This document shows, in pieces, positions 35,775 through 48,600 of a DNA stretch of 64,000 nucleotides. The stretch is from Cynocephalus volans (Eukaryota; Chordata; Mammalia; Dermoptera; Cynocephalidae). The position numbers and the translations under genes are program-made. The notes under the pieces were generated by a model, which did no database searches, was not told where the DNA came from, and saw only the letters and a list, made by a program, of their open reading frames with translations. Each line of letters starts with the position of its first letter. Position 1 is the first letter of the stretch. The stretch lies in NCBI RefSeq assembly GCF_027409185.1, contig NC_084462.1, positions 19,691,577 through 19,755,576 on the forward strand, written 5' to 3'.

Positions 35775-38700
35775 GCCTGCTCCTCTGAATAGGAGAGCTT
35801 GCCCTTCTCTCAGCTGTTCAATAGCACTTTTTGCCTTACCTAAGAGTGATTGCAAAGATAAAGGAGACTTGTTAATTCAGTCTGGTTATTTACCATCAAG
35901 GAGAAAACATTTCTGAGAGATAGCTGGACCCATGTGATCCACCTTGCGTGCTTCCTTGGGAAAGGATACTTATCTGTCTCATCCTAGTTTCCCTCACCAG
36001 ATAATCAGTTTCTAGTGCCTTGTACAGGAAGGGTATAAAATCCAGTCTTTTTTCCATCCTGTTTCATTTCTCCAGAGAGCCATGATTAGCATGGTTGACA
36101 AAATCAACCTGCTGCCCTCTGTTATTTCTGGATTTATTATTGTAATCTTGAAAACGGTCATGTCCATATTTGACTTAAATGTACCAGCAATCTGGCTTCT
36201 CATTTTACAACTCAGGGGTTTTCCATCTCCTTACCTTGCTCATCTGTTGCTCTCTCAGTTAGGTGAAACTTAGTCCTGTTTATATTTCTGAGTACATTCA
36301 AATCCATTTATGATTAAACACTGCTCAAACAGCCAGAGCAAGATTTATTGACACACAGCAGGGTTGATGGGGATGGAGTGCCAGGGAGAGGGGGCACGAA
36401 TCATTTCTCTCTGTTCTGTTTGTTTCCACTTGACAGGAGATGACATTTATTTTTAAATTGTGCTCATAGTTCTGTGACTTCTGCAGAACTCCAAACAAGA
36501 TTTCATTTAAAAAATATGGTAAGAAAAAAAAAAGATCAAATATAAAAAACATACATATACAGTAAGAAAGGGGCTAATGACTAACTTCTTAGGGGCCTGC
36601 CCACTCCCCAGCCCCCTTCAGTTGATAAACTTCACATCTGCAACTCATAGTCAGATACCCTTTGGTTCTGGTAATTTATCCAAGTAAATTTGTGACTTAA
36701 AAAAATTTCTCTTCCTGCCCTATTAATTTACCAGTTACTTACATTTTGAAATAGTCAACAAAGTTCATAACTCTGTTCACAGCCCATTGTGTAATTGCAT
36801 AGCAGTGAAAACCGTTTCTTTTATAGGATTATTTCAGTACTATCGCGTGCCAGGCCCCCAGCTGAATGCTGGGCTTGGGGAGGGTTTAGGTGGACAAAGA
36901 ATTAGAACCAGTGTAGCCGATGTATCACCTTGTTCTGAGAAAGCCCAGGAGAGGCCATCTCCCTAAACCAAAGGATTTTCACAGCCACTGGCCTTTCTTT
37001 TAACTTCTTACTCATTGTTAAGGTGGTTTTTTTATGCACTGAGAACTTGCTTTGTGACTCCCTTCAAAAGACAGCACAAGGAGAGAATGAAGATCATCTT
37101 TTCATGTTGACCTTATTTTAGCTTTGAGAGGAAAAGCTTAGGAATAAAGACAAGATCTTATTCTTCTTACATCCTTTTTTAAAAACAGGGGTGCTTTTTT
37201 TGTTTGTTTTGTTTTTATAAGGCACATCTTATGAATGTGGACTTAAATATTTTCTGAATAGGTGGTTCATTTCCGCAATTCGAAACTCAAAAGGTATGTG
37301 GCAAAAAAATCTTTCTCTCTCTCTCATCCCAGTTTTTCTCACCACATAGTCAGTTTCTGGTGTCTTGTGCAGGAAGGGCATAAAATCCAGTCTTCTTTCT
37401 ACCCTGAGCTTCATTTCTCCAAAGAGAGCCATGATTAGCAGCATGCTTTATGTGTGCTTCCAGGAAGTTTGTGTGCACATGGAGGTGCGTTCATGGAGCA
37501 TCTTGTTGTACTGCTGTTCTGCGTTGTCTTTTCCTTGCTACAGAAGAAAAGCCACACCAACAATAATCACATTTTGCACAGGCATAGATGGGTAGCTTTT
37601 CTGGTGAGATGAGTTTCATGGCCTCACCTAGTGCCGACAATACTCAAAGGCAGTACAAATGGAACTGTGATATAGTGTATGGGTGTATCATTCCCAGGAG
37701 AGATTATAAATAATGGCTTCAGTTTGCTGGCCGAGCATGTCTCCGAGTGAAGCTGGTAGGATCAGGCCTGAGTGTTCTGGTGCTCAGGTGCAGACGGCCC
37801 AGGTGCAGGCCCTGCATAGGATCATTTGCGCAGGTAGATCAGATCATTTGTGCACCCCTGCCCTGCCCAGCCTTCCTCTTTTCCAATGAATTGGCTAGGA
37901 CTTGGGCCTTCTCTGGCCAGTGGCAGAAGGCTGGGATGCCTAGCCTCTGAAAAGCCTTCCGTTTATCAACAGTCAGCTTTTGACTTCAGCAGAGCCAAGT
38001 TTGGAATGAATGAATAGGATATTTTGAAATACTCTGGTATTGTGAAATATGAAACTTTGCAAGTTCTTGTAGCTGTCCCCTTTGTTTCTTGCTATAACTG
38101 ACTGGCAGGAATTGAGTCTTGCCAAGTCACTCTGTAGTGCACAGTATTAAACTGGATGTCATTGACCAAACCACTGCCAGGCTCCCTAAGGTTCTCTCAG
38201 CGACTCCACCAACAAGAGAGCGCATGTCCCTCATTGGCTCTTTGAATATAAGGAAATGTAGGAAAAACAAAACAAGCAAAAACAATCCTTCTAGCCACTG
38301 GATGGGAGTAGACAGACTTCAGCATCCACCCCCAGCATCTGGAATCTGTAAAGGATCAGAAATATAGACCAGCAGAAGGGGTTGCCTCTCTGCTGAGTTT
38401 TTGAAAAGAACCAGCAGGGTAGGAAGCCTAGGCATGGTATGTGTGCAAGCAGATTTCTGACATTCCCAGTGGAACAGAGCAGCAGCGGCTGCAGAAGCAG
38501 TGAGAATATGCCAGGGCACAAAAGCTTAGTCCAGTATGTCTGGAAAGGGAAGAGGGAGGCAACCAGCCGCTCCATGAGAGCTACTGTCTGCGGCCTGCTG
38601 TGTCCTGGAGAAAGGAAGCCCCATGGGTGGGGTCTGGGGCTGGGTCCTTTTTGTCTGAGGCCCAGAGCCAGGCTCGGAAGTGGGCACACAGGCCAGCAAG

Positions 38701-38858
38701 TACATGCCAAGCACTGAATGGGTCTGCTCCTCAACGGTCTCGTGGGAGGGGGGTGTTGGTATGTCTGTTTTACAGATTTGGAGCTGGCTTACAAGGCAAG
38801 GCAAAACAGATGTCTACTAGTTTTAATTTGGTGAATTATTTTAAGCTGATTACTTAAT
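35775..38858 (+). other. Intron 1 sequence, nothing recognised
   Basis: Two similar segments, at 35990-36100 and 37320-37440, share phrases such as atcagtttctagtgcctt versus gtcagtttctggtgtctt, and both have gccatgattagca. They look like two old copies of one element that I cannot name. No gene was recognised. Confidence 0.4.
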
Positions 38859-38983
38859 CTTTCTTTCTTCCTTCCTTCCTTCCTTCCTTCCTTCCTTCCT
38901 TCCTTCCTTCCTTCCTTCCTTCCTTCCTTCCTTCCTTCCTTCCTTCCTTCCTTTCTTTTCTTTTCTTTTCTTTTCTTTCTTTC
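38859..38983 (+). repeat. (TTCC)n microsatellite with compound flanks
   Basis: About 21 nearly perfect TTCC units (38868-38952) follow a short TTTC start and are followed by TTTTC and TTTC units. A pure tract of this length is very likely polymorphic. Confidence 0.97.
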
Positions 38984-39621
38984 ATCAAAATTAAAACCAG
39001 TTGTTTGTGTCTGGTTTGCATGCTGCAGCACCTCTCTGGGTAAAGGGCAGGTTGTGCATGGGGTGATGTGTAGCACCCTAGCTCCAGAGGCAGGGCCCTG
39101 CACCTACACCTAACACAACATCACCACCGCATGGCCCTGGCTGTCACTTTGTCTCTCAGGGCATCTGTGGCTTCATCTATAAGAGGAAGTGTTTGACCCA
39201 TATCTCTAATTATTGCTCATTCTAATATTTTATTATACCACTGTATGTTTACTTATAGACATACTAGTCTGTGTTGCCTTATGGAATAATTGAAATTCTT
39301 ACAGAACATGAAGACAATAGCATTGAGTTGATGTGTTTGCGTTCTGATCTCAAGTTTTGTTAAAACATGTCAGATTTTTTTTTTCTATTGGAAAAGCAGT
39401 AGAATATTAAGCATCTTTACCTTGTCACCTCCTCTTCCTGATAAATATCTACACTGTTTTATGGGGGTTATTTTATTCCTTGTACATGATATTTCAGTTT
39501 TGAAATAAAGGAAAGTGGCTGCTCCTCCTTTGTGAGCTACAATCCAGGATGGAGGGTGGGTCACTGCCACATGGGATCTGGTCATCACTGCATCCTCCAG
39601 CTCCACAGGTGCACTGATTGT
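38984..39621 (+). other. Intron 1 sequence, nothing recognised
   Basis: No gene or named repeat was recognised. Confidence 0.35.
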
Positions 39622-40388
39622 GTTGAAATAATTATAGATTCACAGGAAGTTGCAAATATATCTCAGAGAGGTCCCCTGTACACTTCACGTGGTTTCTGCC
39701 AGTACTTACATGATTATCAGAGCCCGGAAGTTGACATTGGTACAACGTATATGTGGCTCTCTGTAATTTTATCAAGTGTAGATCGGTGTCATCACCACCT
39801 CAGTCAAGACACAGAACCGTCTGCCCCCATGAAGGTTTCCCTCCTGCTGCCCCTTTATAGTCACGTCTAACCCCCTCCCCACACCCCATCCTAACCCTTG
39901 GCAACCAATAAACTGCTCCCCATCGCTGCAATTGTGTCATTTTGAGATTGTTATATAAATGGAATCATACATACCTCCTGAGGTTGGCTTTTGTTCAACC
40001 TCAACATTATGCTTTCCAGCCACGTTGCTAGGAGCATCACTAGTTCATTCCTTTTTGTTGCTGAGTCAGATACTGCTGTATGCCGGCACTCTTGTTTGTG
40101 TAACTCCCTCAGGTACTGAGGAACATTTCAGTTTTTCCAACTTTTGGCATATTACCAACAAAGCTGCCATGAACAATCACGTGCAGGTTTTGAGTGGACC
40201 TAAGTTCTACTTCTGTGGGATAAATGCCCAGGAGTGCAATTATTAAGTCATATCGTCAGCAAATGTTTAGTTTTTAAAGAAACTGCTGAGCTGGCTTTCA
40301 GAGTGGCTGTAGCATTTTACATTCCTTCCATCAGTGTGTAAGATATCCAGTTTCCCTACATCCTTGCCAGCATTTGGTGTTGTCACTA

Positions 40389-41009
40389 CAGCAGTCCTCC
40401 CTTCTCTGCGGGGAATATGTTCCATGACTCCTGGTGGATGCCTGAAACTTTGGATAGTACCAAATCCTGTACAGATGCTCCTTGACTTAAAACTGGGCTG
40501 TGTCCCAATAAACCCATTGTAAGTCAAAAATACCGTAAGTTGAAAATGCATTTAATACCCTGATAAAACCGCCTAATAAATTTAAAATCCTAAGTCGAGG
40601 ACCATCTGTATATGTTTTTACCAATACATGCTTACCTATCATAAAGTTTCATTTATAAATTAGGCACAGTAAGAGATTAACAACAGTAACTAGTAATAAA
40701 ATTGAACAATTATAACCGTATGCCAGCATCACTATTCTTGCGCTGTGGGGCCATTATTGAGTAAATAAGGGTTACTTGAACACAAGCACGGCGATACCAC
40801 AACAGTCAACCTGGTAACAGAGACAGCTACTGAGCGGCACACGAGCAGGTGGCACACACAGTGTGGAGCTGCTGGACAAGGGAGGACTCACATCCCAGTT
40901 GGAATGGAGCAGAACTGCACGAGATGTCATCACGCATTTTATATTTTAGGGCCATGGTTGACTGTGGATAACTGAAACCACAGACCATGAAACCACGGAG
41001 AAGGGGGGC
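40389..41009 (+). mobile_element. Tigger-like (Tc1/mariner superfamily) non-autonomous DNA transposon
   Basis: It is flanked by TA on both sides (40387-40388 and 41010-41011) and splits the L1. The ends are imperfect inverted repeats (cctcccttctctgcgg on the left, ccccccttctccgtgg read inward from the right). The internal text has tccatgactcctggtggatg, ggcacagtaagagattaaca and aaccacagaccatgaaacca. It has no transposase frame and contains a smaller element at 40472-40608. Confidence 0.85.
40472..40608. mobile_element. Small palindromic DNA transposon (MITE-like), nested
   Basis: 137 bases flanked by TA (40470-40471 and 40609-40610). The terminal inverted repeats are 18 bases with two mismatches (cagatgctccttgactta versus cagatggtcctcgactta). 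It sits inside the Tigger-like element. Confidence 0.9.
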
Positions 41010-42480
41010 TAGTGTTGTGGTGGTGGTGTTTGGCTGGTGGCCGGCTGGCTCTTTATTTTTACTTTAGCCATTCTGATAGGTGTGTGGTTTAATCTCAGCT
41101 TTGTGCTTCCCTGACGGCTACTGAGGTCGAGCATCTTTTCCCACACATGCTTCCCATCCATCTGTCGTCTTCAAGTGTTCTGCCCACTTTCTAATTGAAT
41201 CGTTTGTTTTTTGCTACTGAATTTTGAGAGTTCTTTATATATTCTAGATATGAGCCTTTTGTGGTTTGCAGGTATTTTTTTCCCAGCCCGTCGCTTATTT
41301 TTTTTTTTTATCTCTTAATGGGCTCTTTTGCACATCAAGATCGTGAATTTTGATGAAGTCCAATTTGTTGAGAGTTTTTTTGTTTTTGTGTTTTTTTCTA
41401 TGTATATGTTTTTGGTGTCTTGATTCCATGACACCCTTCACTGGGTCCTGAAGAATTTTTTGGGATGTCCAGTTGTTTTTCCTTCCCATAGATAATGCAG
41501 TCTTTCTCTCTAGCTGCTTTCAAGCTATTTTCTTTGTCTTCAGTTTCCAACAGTTTGCTGGGGAATTTCTTTAGGTTTATGTGCTTTGGGGGTTCACTCA
41601 TCTTCTTGAATCTCTGGGTTTATCTTTTTTGACAAATTTGGGATTTTTCAGCTATTACTTCTTTGAATGTTTTCCCTTCCCCCCACTTTCTATTCTGATG
41701 ACATAAATGTTGGACCTTTTGTTATAGTTCCATGTGTCCCTGAGACTCTCATAATTATTTTGTTTCCCTTCTCTCTTGTTCAGGTTGGGTAATTTTTACT
41801 GTTTTAGCCTCAAGCTCACTGATTCCTTCCTCTGTTCTTTTCACTCTCCTTGAGCTAATTCATTAAGGTTTTATTTCAGTTATTGTATTTTTTAGTTCTA
41901 AAATTTCCCTTTGGTTCTTCTTTATATCTTATGTGTCTTTACTGAGACTTTGTTTTTATCATTTTCTTCAAGTGTGTTGGTAATTGCTCCATGAAGATGT
42001 TATGACGGCTGCTTTAAAATCCTTATTGATACGCCTGACATTGGTGTCATTTTGGAGTAGGTTTCTGTTGACCTCTTTTCTCATTTTGTTTGAGATCTTC
42101 CTTGTTCTTGGTATGACCAGTGATTTTTTTTATTGAAACCTGGACATTTGGGTATAATGTTTTAAGACTTTGGATCTTATTTCAGCCTTGTGTTCTAACA
42201 GCCCTTTCCTGACACCACCTCATCCCTGACACATGCCCAGGAGCACCTTCATGGGCTCCACCGGTGAGTTTGTCCTGCTCTCACGCTCTGCATCTGGACT
42301 TGGTACCTGGGTGGAGATGCCCACGTGTCTCCTCCTAGAGTCTTGGTGGGCACAGGGCAGCATGTGCTGCAGGGGCTAACCTCCACCAGTGGCCTCCGTG
42401 GCTGACCATCCTGCACTGCCGTCCTTGTTCTTGGCCACCCATTCAGTGTCCTTCCTCTTCCAAGAGCCAGAAGCTTCATA

Positions 42481-44910
42481 AGAACCAGACAAATATATTT
42501 GACATGAGCTTTATAAACTATGTGCTTATATTCCTGTCTGGGTAGGTCTTTTTAGTCCTCCAGTTAAGTTGTATAATTCTCTCCATGCAGGTTTTGCATA
42601 TGTTACTTTTTTGCTTTATTGTTATCACTGTTGCTGTTGGAGTTTTCCATGGAATTAACCACTTCCTTCCATGCACCTCCAGGTGCTTCTTGGCACTGCT
42701 GTGAAGTGGGTTATCTGTCCAGTCTGTGTACATGGTTTGTTGTGAAGTGGCTCAGATTTGACCCAGGGTCTTTGTGGAAGCCTTGCATTGTGCGTTGCAG
42801 TTAAAGTAGGTTCTGGTAATGGAAAAATCCCCCGTAATTTCCCAGCCTGACCTCGAGTGACCTGGCCTGGCCCTGTGGCATTGTAGTGTTGTGGCCTCTG
42901 AAGATGGCATAACCTCTCCAGCCCTGGTGAGACATGGCATTCCCTGTGGCCTTCAGGCCTGTTTCCTGTAGGCAGACAGTGGTTCCATAAAATGGCTTCC
43001 ATCCTAATCTTGAGCTGTCTACTGTCATTAACCTAAATTACTAAGGAATATTTATTAAACTTTGAGTAAGAATAATTCCAGCCCTTCACTGATGAGAACC
43101 CATGGGTGGCAGTGTAATACACAATTTTCTTTTCATTTCACCAAGTGCTGGTTAGTCCCTGTGTGTGCCTGGCCCTGGGGTACACAGGACAGTGAATGGG
43201 GGCCCTGGCCATTGTCCTGGTGGAGGATGAGGCCCAGTGGTCAGGACAGAGGCAAAGACACACACAACAGGATGTGTATACAGGGTGGTGTGTGCCTTGA
43301 GGGTGGAGGATGCAGGGGGCCTGCTGTGGAGGGGGTGTGTCAGGGGTGGGCATTGCCAGCAGGGAGGACACAGAAGAGGCCTCTGGAAGGACAGAGCAAG
43401 ATGGTCTCAGGAGGCTGGACTTGGGGCTTGGAAGTTTGCATTTTCTTCCAGAAGCTCTGTCAGTTTCCAGGATGAGGAACAACCTGATTTGGTGTGGGGT
43501 TTCAGAGGGGTGGCAGAAGGTGTGGAGTGACTGCCACAAGCGCTGGGGTCTGTTTGGTCACCCCAAGGGGGCTTCAAGATGGAGGACACCTTGCAGGAGG
43601 AGACCTCTGCTCATTTAATTTTAATCTTCACCCTTTTAAGTGTATTTCTCACATTTTATAATGTACATATTAGTAGAATGCATCACATACATAATTTATA
43701 AATAAATAAACAATGCACCTACTTAGGTACTCATGGGGATGCTGAGAAAGGTTACCAACAGGCTGTGCAGTTAGAAAAGTTCAGCAGTGATGGGAAATCA
43801 TGACCGTGCAGACATCACAATACAGCCCAGTAGCTGATGGCTATGTGGGCCTTCGCATGGAACACAATATAGTTTTACCTTTTAACTCCAAAAAAAAAAA
43901 AGAAAAAAAAAAAGCCTGTAAATATTTAAATTTTCCCTGAGTTAGTCCTTAAAAAGAGAAAGAGAAAAAAGCTTGCTCACTGCGAACTTGGACTGTCGCT
44001 ACGTCACTGCAGGGTGATTGTGCTGGCTGCGTGTTGGTGCAGGCCTCGCCAAGGTCCTCGATGCAGCCAGTCTGTTTCCTCTCCTTTGAGTAGTGGCCAT
44101 AACTCAGCATCGTAAAGGTTGAGTTTAAAAAGTGAAATGGCTCCAGCTCATCTTGGACAATGTGGAAAAGATTGATTAGATAACTCCCTAGATTTTTAGT
44201 GAAGGAACCCAGGAAAATTGTGGAATGGATAACTAAGTAAAATGAGAGAAATCCATTCTGTTCTCATTTTAATATGTGAGTTTGGATTTTCAAAATTAGA
44301 CTTCTTAAATTCAGATGCATTCCTTTGTCCTGCAGGAGCCAGGACCCAGCACAGCCCACTTGGCTGTGGGAGAGCTGAGCTGGGTGTGGCCAGGGGCCCT
44401 CCGTCCACTGCCCCCCACCCCGCTCCTGGCAGCTCCCAGCCTGGCCGGTGGGGACATGGTTGAAGAGGTGACTTGGGGTTTTGGTAGCAGTCTGCATGAT
44501 TTACGAGATGAGGGAATAGGAAATCTTCTGTGTGTTAGCAAATATCTGATTTCGCTTCCATTGCTGCTTTGAAATAATATCAACAAGGTGGAGGCTGTTG
44601 ATATTATTTGTTCCTTTCCTCTGTCTTTCCCCAGTGTCCCTGCTTCAGTGATGCCACCTGTCCTGGTCATCCAAAATCTTTTGTTCTACAAATTCTCCAA
44701 TGTTTTGTCTGGATTCTCATTTTAGACTCTTACATACTTTGGCAGTATTTTCTTAGCTAGAAAAATGTTTTTCTGTGAATAGGTTTTCCCTGAAATCTCG
44801 GCCAGAGGATGTCCAACACCCCAAATGGTGGCGGTGCTCATGAGGGCAGCAGAGGGAGCTGGGCGTGGGCAATGGGGTTCTCACACGCCAGGCGCACAGC
44901 CAGGGATGTT
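42481..44910 (+). other. Intron 1 sequence, mostly unassigned
   Basis: A segment near 43140-43215 recalls L2 in antisense, and A-rich tracts lie near 43890-43915. Open frames such as 43062-43475 lack recognisable domains. Confidence 0.35.
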
Positions 44911-45115
44911 GCGCACACACTCGTGCACATTAACATCTTAGGCGTGGGTGTTACTGTACACGCTCTCGCGTACATCATGGGCATACCCATGCACATTAAC
45001 CTCATACTTATGGGTGTCACTGTACATGCCCTTGTGTACATCATGAGCACACTAGTGCATGTAACCCCATACTTGTGCACCTCACAGCACCCTCGTGAAC
45101 ATTAACCTCACATAG
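44911..45115 (+). repeat. 66-bp minisatellite
   Basis: Two clear units start at 44947 and 45013 (period exactly 66). Partial, more diverged units lie on each side (acactcgtgcacattaacat before, ccctcgtgaacattaacctc after). Because 66 is a multiple of three, both strands keep long frames that show a 22-residue peptide repeat. Confidence 0.85.
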
Positions 45116-45244
45116 TTTAGATGCCTTGTGGGCAGTGCTCTCTATTGGAGATACTGTGGTCAAAAGTGTGGCAGTTTTTGTGTGGAGAATCTTTCAGAAG
45201 GGGGTGGATGACACAGGCACCCTCAGACCTTGAGATCCAGACAA

Positions 45245-45378
45245 GAGGCGGTGCTGGGTTCGCATCCCAACTCCCCCTTTTACCAGCTTTGTGATTCTGA
45301 ACAGAACACTGAGTCTCTCTAAGCCGTGTAAAGACGATGATGGTTTCTGCCATATTACCGTGCTGTCGAAGTAAATGA
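45245..45378 (+). repeat. MIR SINE fragment
   Basis: gctgggttcgcatcccaact, accagctttgtgattctgaa and gagtctctctaagccgtgta follow the tRNA-related and core parts of MIR in sense. Confidence 0.6.
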
Positions 45379-45572
45379 GATCGTGCTGTGACCTGTTCAG
45401 GGCAGAGTGTGTTCGCTGTTACTAATGGGATGTGTTTGCACGGCCTGCCCAGCCTGGTGGGCAGATTCCTAAAGGATGTTTTTGCTGCCCAGACCAAAGC
45501 GACAGATACAGCAAAAGAGCTCATGGGTAAACCTTGCCTAAAAACATTGGCTTAATTTGTCTTCTCAAAGCT

Positions 45573-45622
45573 GTTTGGTTTTTTGTTTGGTTTTTTGTTT
45601 TGTTTTGTTTTGTTTTGTTTTG
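45573..45622 (+). repeat. (TTTTG)n simple repeat
   Basis: About ten units of TTTTG/TTTGG type, purest at 45597-45620. Confidence 0.9.
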
Positions 45623-48600
45623 GATGGTCCCAGATGACTACATTTGCATTCTTCTTTCAAGGACCATTTTTGAGTAATCTTGCTGGGTTAGAAGCATACT
45701 AAAAATAGTAAATAAAGCTTTTGTACCTCACTGTAGCCTGTCGGGTCTCCATGAACCTGCTCCTGCTCCTTGCAAGCATGGTTGTACTCGTTGCCATGGC
45801 AGGATCACCATGGGTACAGGACACATTGTGAGGATTGTAGGAATTCAGGGAGCATTTCCTCTCTCCTGTTCTTTCTTTCAAGCAGATGTTGTTCAAAGTA
45901 ATTACCATCAATTTTTAAGAAACCTAAGTGACCTTGCATTTTCTGCTTCTATTTTTCAAGGGCTTTTGGTGTTCTGGGTTCTTAATCTGCGTGAGTGAAA
46001 ATGATAATGACTGCAAAAGAAGCCCTTGGTACCCTGAATGGCTGGGTACTAGGCAGTGTCTGAAACATCACTGACCCTCCTAACTGTGATTCTGTGAACA
46101 GTCCAGAGTTTGCTTTTCCTCAGTAGAAAGCTCTGACGTTTTCCTTTCTAAAGCCAAGCAGTTTTGTTTTTTCCAAACTGTATAAAGAATAAGAGGTTTT
46201 GTGCCTGTGTGTGAGGTGGCTCTTCTGTCTATCATAGACTACAGTCTAGGCCAGGGCTCTAGACCCCGTGGATACCTAGGCAGATTCCATTTTTCTGTCC
46301 CACCATTCTTAGCACAAGGCTTCAGGTCTCACAGTAGCCTCATTGTCCAGGATAGTTGCTGGTGCACCAGTCATTACATTTCCATTCTAGGTGAGAAGAG
46401 GGAAGAAGATGATGGGCAGCAATCCTTACTTGCTGTCTGTCCACCTCTTCAGAGACTTCTACAAAGGCTGCACAGTAGGCTCCACTCAGTTTTCGTTGGG
46501 CATCCCCAACTGCAAAGAAAGTGGGAAATGTAGTCTGTTAGCTGGGCGTGTGGCCACCCAGGAAAACATGGGGGCAGGGAGAGGGGAAATGGGTTTGGGG
46601 TGGGTGCCCCATCATCAACCCTGCCTTCTGCCCTCTTTCCGCAGCAGGAGCTTGCCCCTGGCCCGACATCCTGTGTGACACATCCACCACCCACAGAGGA
46701 CCCCTACCTCCACCCCTCCACACATGACCCCAGCCTGTGGTCAACGTCCACTTGCTTTTCCTATGAGCATGTACTCTCTCGTGACTCAGTTTCATTCCAT
46801 GGGATCATGTTGGTAGATGGCAGCTGCTTCTTGAGAACCATAGTCCTCAGGCTTTTGCCCAAGCAGCAAGAACCCCCTTCCAGTGCCTACCCTGTCATTT
46901 CCCCTTTGCTGCAGCAGAGACTAAGAAGGAACCTGTCTGCTAGACTAACTGAAGGTGTCCTGCTTTTGTTCAGATAGCAGTGGGAACAGTGGGTGTGATG
47001 TAATTAGGTTATTTTTTACAGCTGTGGCCAACCAAAACCCAGTTCAGTTGTTATTTCAGGAGCGGGGAAGAATGCTACTACTTGCTGCTGCAGTAAAAGG
47101 GCCCCAGAGCCAGACACGTGCTTTCTCTTTCACTGTTCTCTTCGGCAGCACAGTTAGGATCTCACTGACTTACAGCATCATGGGCCCCAGCCCATGTTTT
47201 ATCTGTGGGCTGTTTCACTGGGACTCGCCTGTGCAGTGGGGTGTATGGCAGTATCTGAGAGCAGGAGCTGCCAGGATCCTCCTTGGCAGTAAACCCGCCC
47301 AGGCCACGCTGGCCAGAGTGAGTGGTTACTGCTGGCTGCAAGTGATTTCTCAATCTCTACCAACTGCGAGGGCTTCCTGGGCTCTCTCTGCAGGGTTTCA
47401 GTTCGTAGGGGATCTGGCTGGCAGCCACATGTGGTGCTCAGATGCACAGGGGCTGAGAGCAGCCAAGCACTGTATCAGGGCTCTGTGTGACAGCTCATGC
47501 TCTGTGGGGCGTGGCCTCGGGTTTTGTAGGAGGTGTTGCCGGCCAGGTTTGAATTTGGGCCTAGTCGGATTTTCCATATTAGGAAGATAAGCCGAGCTCG
47601 GGCTGCAGAGACTAAAGCCAGGGATGTGATTTGTTGGAAGCATTCGGACACTGTCTCTGTTTGCTTTGATAAATAGAGCTTTTTTTAAACAGCTGAGACC
47701 TTTTGCTTTTTATTGAGGTGTATCTGAGGTTTGAATCTTTTGAGCTTTGTTGCAGTCTTTGAGGATGGTATCAAAAGGGAAGGTCTGAAAATAAGTAACT
47801 TTTAATTTGGACAGTAATATCTGTGTGAGGTGAGGTACAGGAGGTTTTCATGTGTTTTGCCTAGAACATTCCTATTCTTGGCAAACTACTGTTTTTATTT
47901 AAAGACAAGACTCTTGCTTGGGTTGGTTGTGGTGGCGATTGCCCTTTGGGCAGGCCCTTCCCAGACTCTGTCTTCAGCTTCTGAAAGCATTTCCTTTTGC
48001 CAAGTTTAACAAAATTGTGCTTGGGCCTTCTGGAGTTGCCAGAATCCAGGAAATACACATAAGGAGCTTTGTTTTCTTTTGTTTCTTCTCCCCTCTACAG
48101 TTCAACAGCTGCTTTGTCCTAAAGTCTTCTCTTTTTGCCAGCTCTATTTTATAGGGGGAAATGATAACACAGGAGCCTTTTCTGTAATATTCTCAAAATA
48201 CATGTATTTATGTATAACTAAAGTGTCCAGAGAAATGGACTATTTTGGTCAGTTAATATAGTTGAGGAGCTCGGTACACAGTATCTGGTATATGTAATAA
48301 TAGCAGATATTAGTTTTTAACTATTGTCATTATATTTTTATTATTATTGAATTTCATGTTAATTTAGGTTTAGGCAAAAGATTGTTGATTTTGCAGATTA
48401 TCCTGAAGTGGAGTGTTTCTGCTTCCGTGGTCAGTGCTGGGTGCTGAGGGCGAGCATTGCCCACCAGTCTGTAAGTCACATCAGGGTGGTCGCTCATGGG
48501 GTGGGAACAAAGAAGCTCTCTGGGTAGGACTTTTAAGTGTCAGTGAGATGATGACTTGTTTGACAACTAATCTCTCGGGTAGCCACACCTGATTCTTCCC

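Larger units (their letters stand above)
39622..42480 (-). repeat. Old L1 (L1M), long fragment interrupted by a Tigger-like element
   Basis: Antisense L1 landmarks: attatagattcacaggaagt, cggaagttgacattggtaca, caaccaataaactgctcccc, then, after the DNA element, gccattctgataggtgtgtg, ttgagagttctttatatatt, ttctttaggtttatgtgctt and ctaaaatttccctttggttc. The right end is uncertain and may extend past 42480. The open frames here are broken pieces or chance frames. Confidence 0.8.

Noticed and set aside
38859..38983. Coding or CRISPR-like repeat array
   Set aside because: It is a plain tetranucleotide microsatellite. No spacer structure is present anywhere in the window and the genome is mammalian.
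46955..47590. 211-codon open frame
   Set aside because: No recognisable domain, no plausible exon structure, and the opposite strand is also partly open. Consistent with chance in GC-richer DNA.
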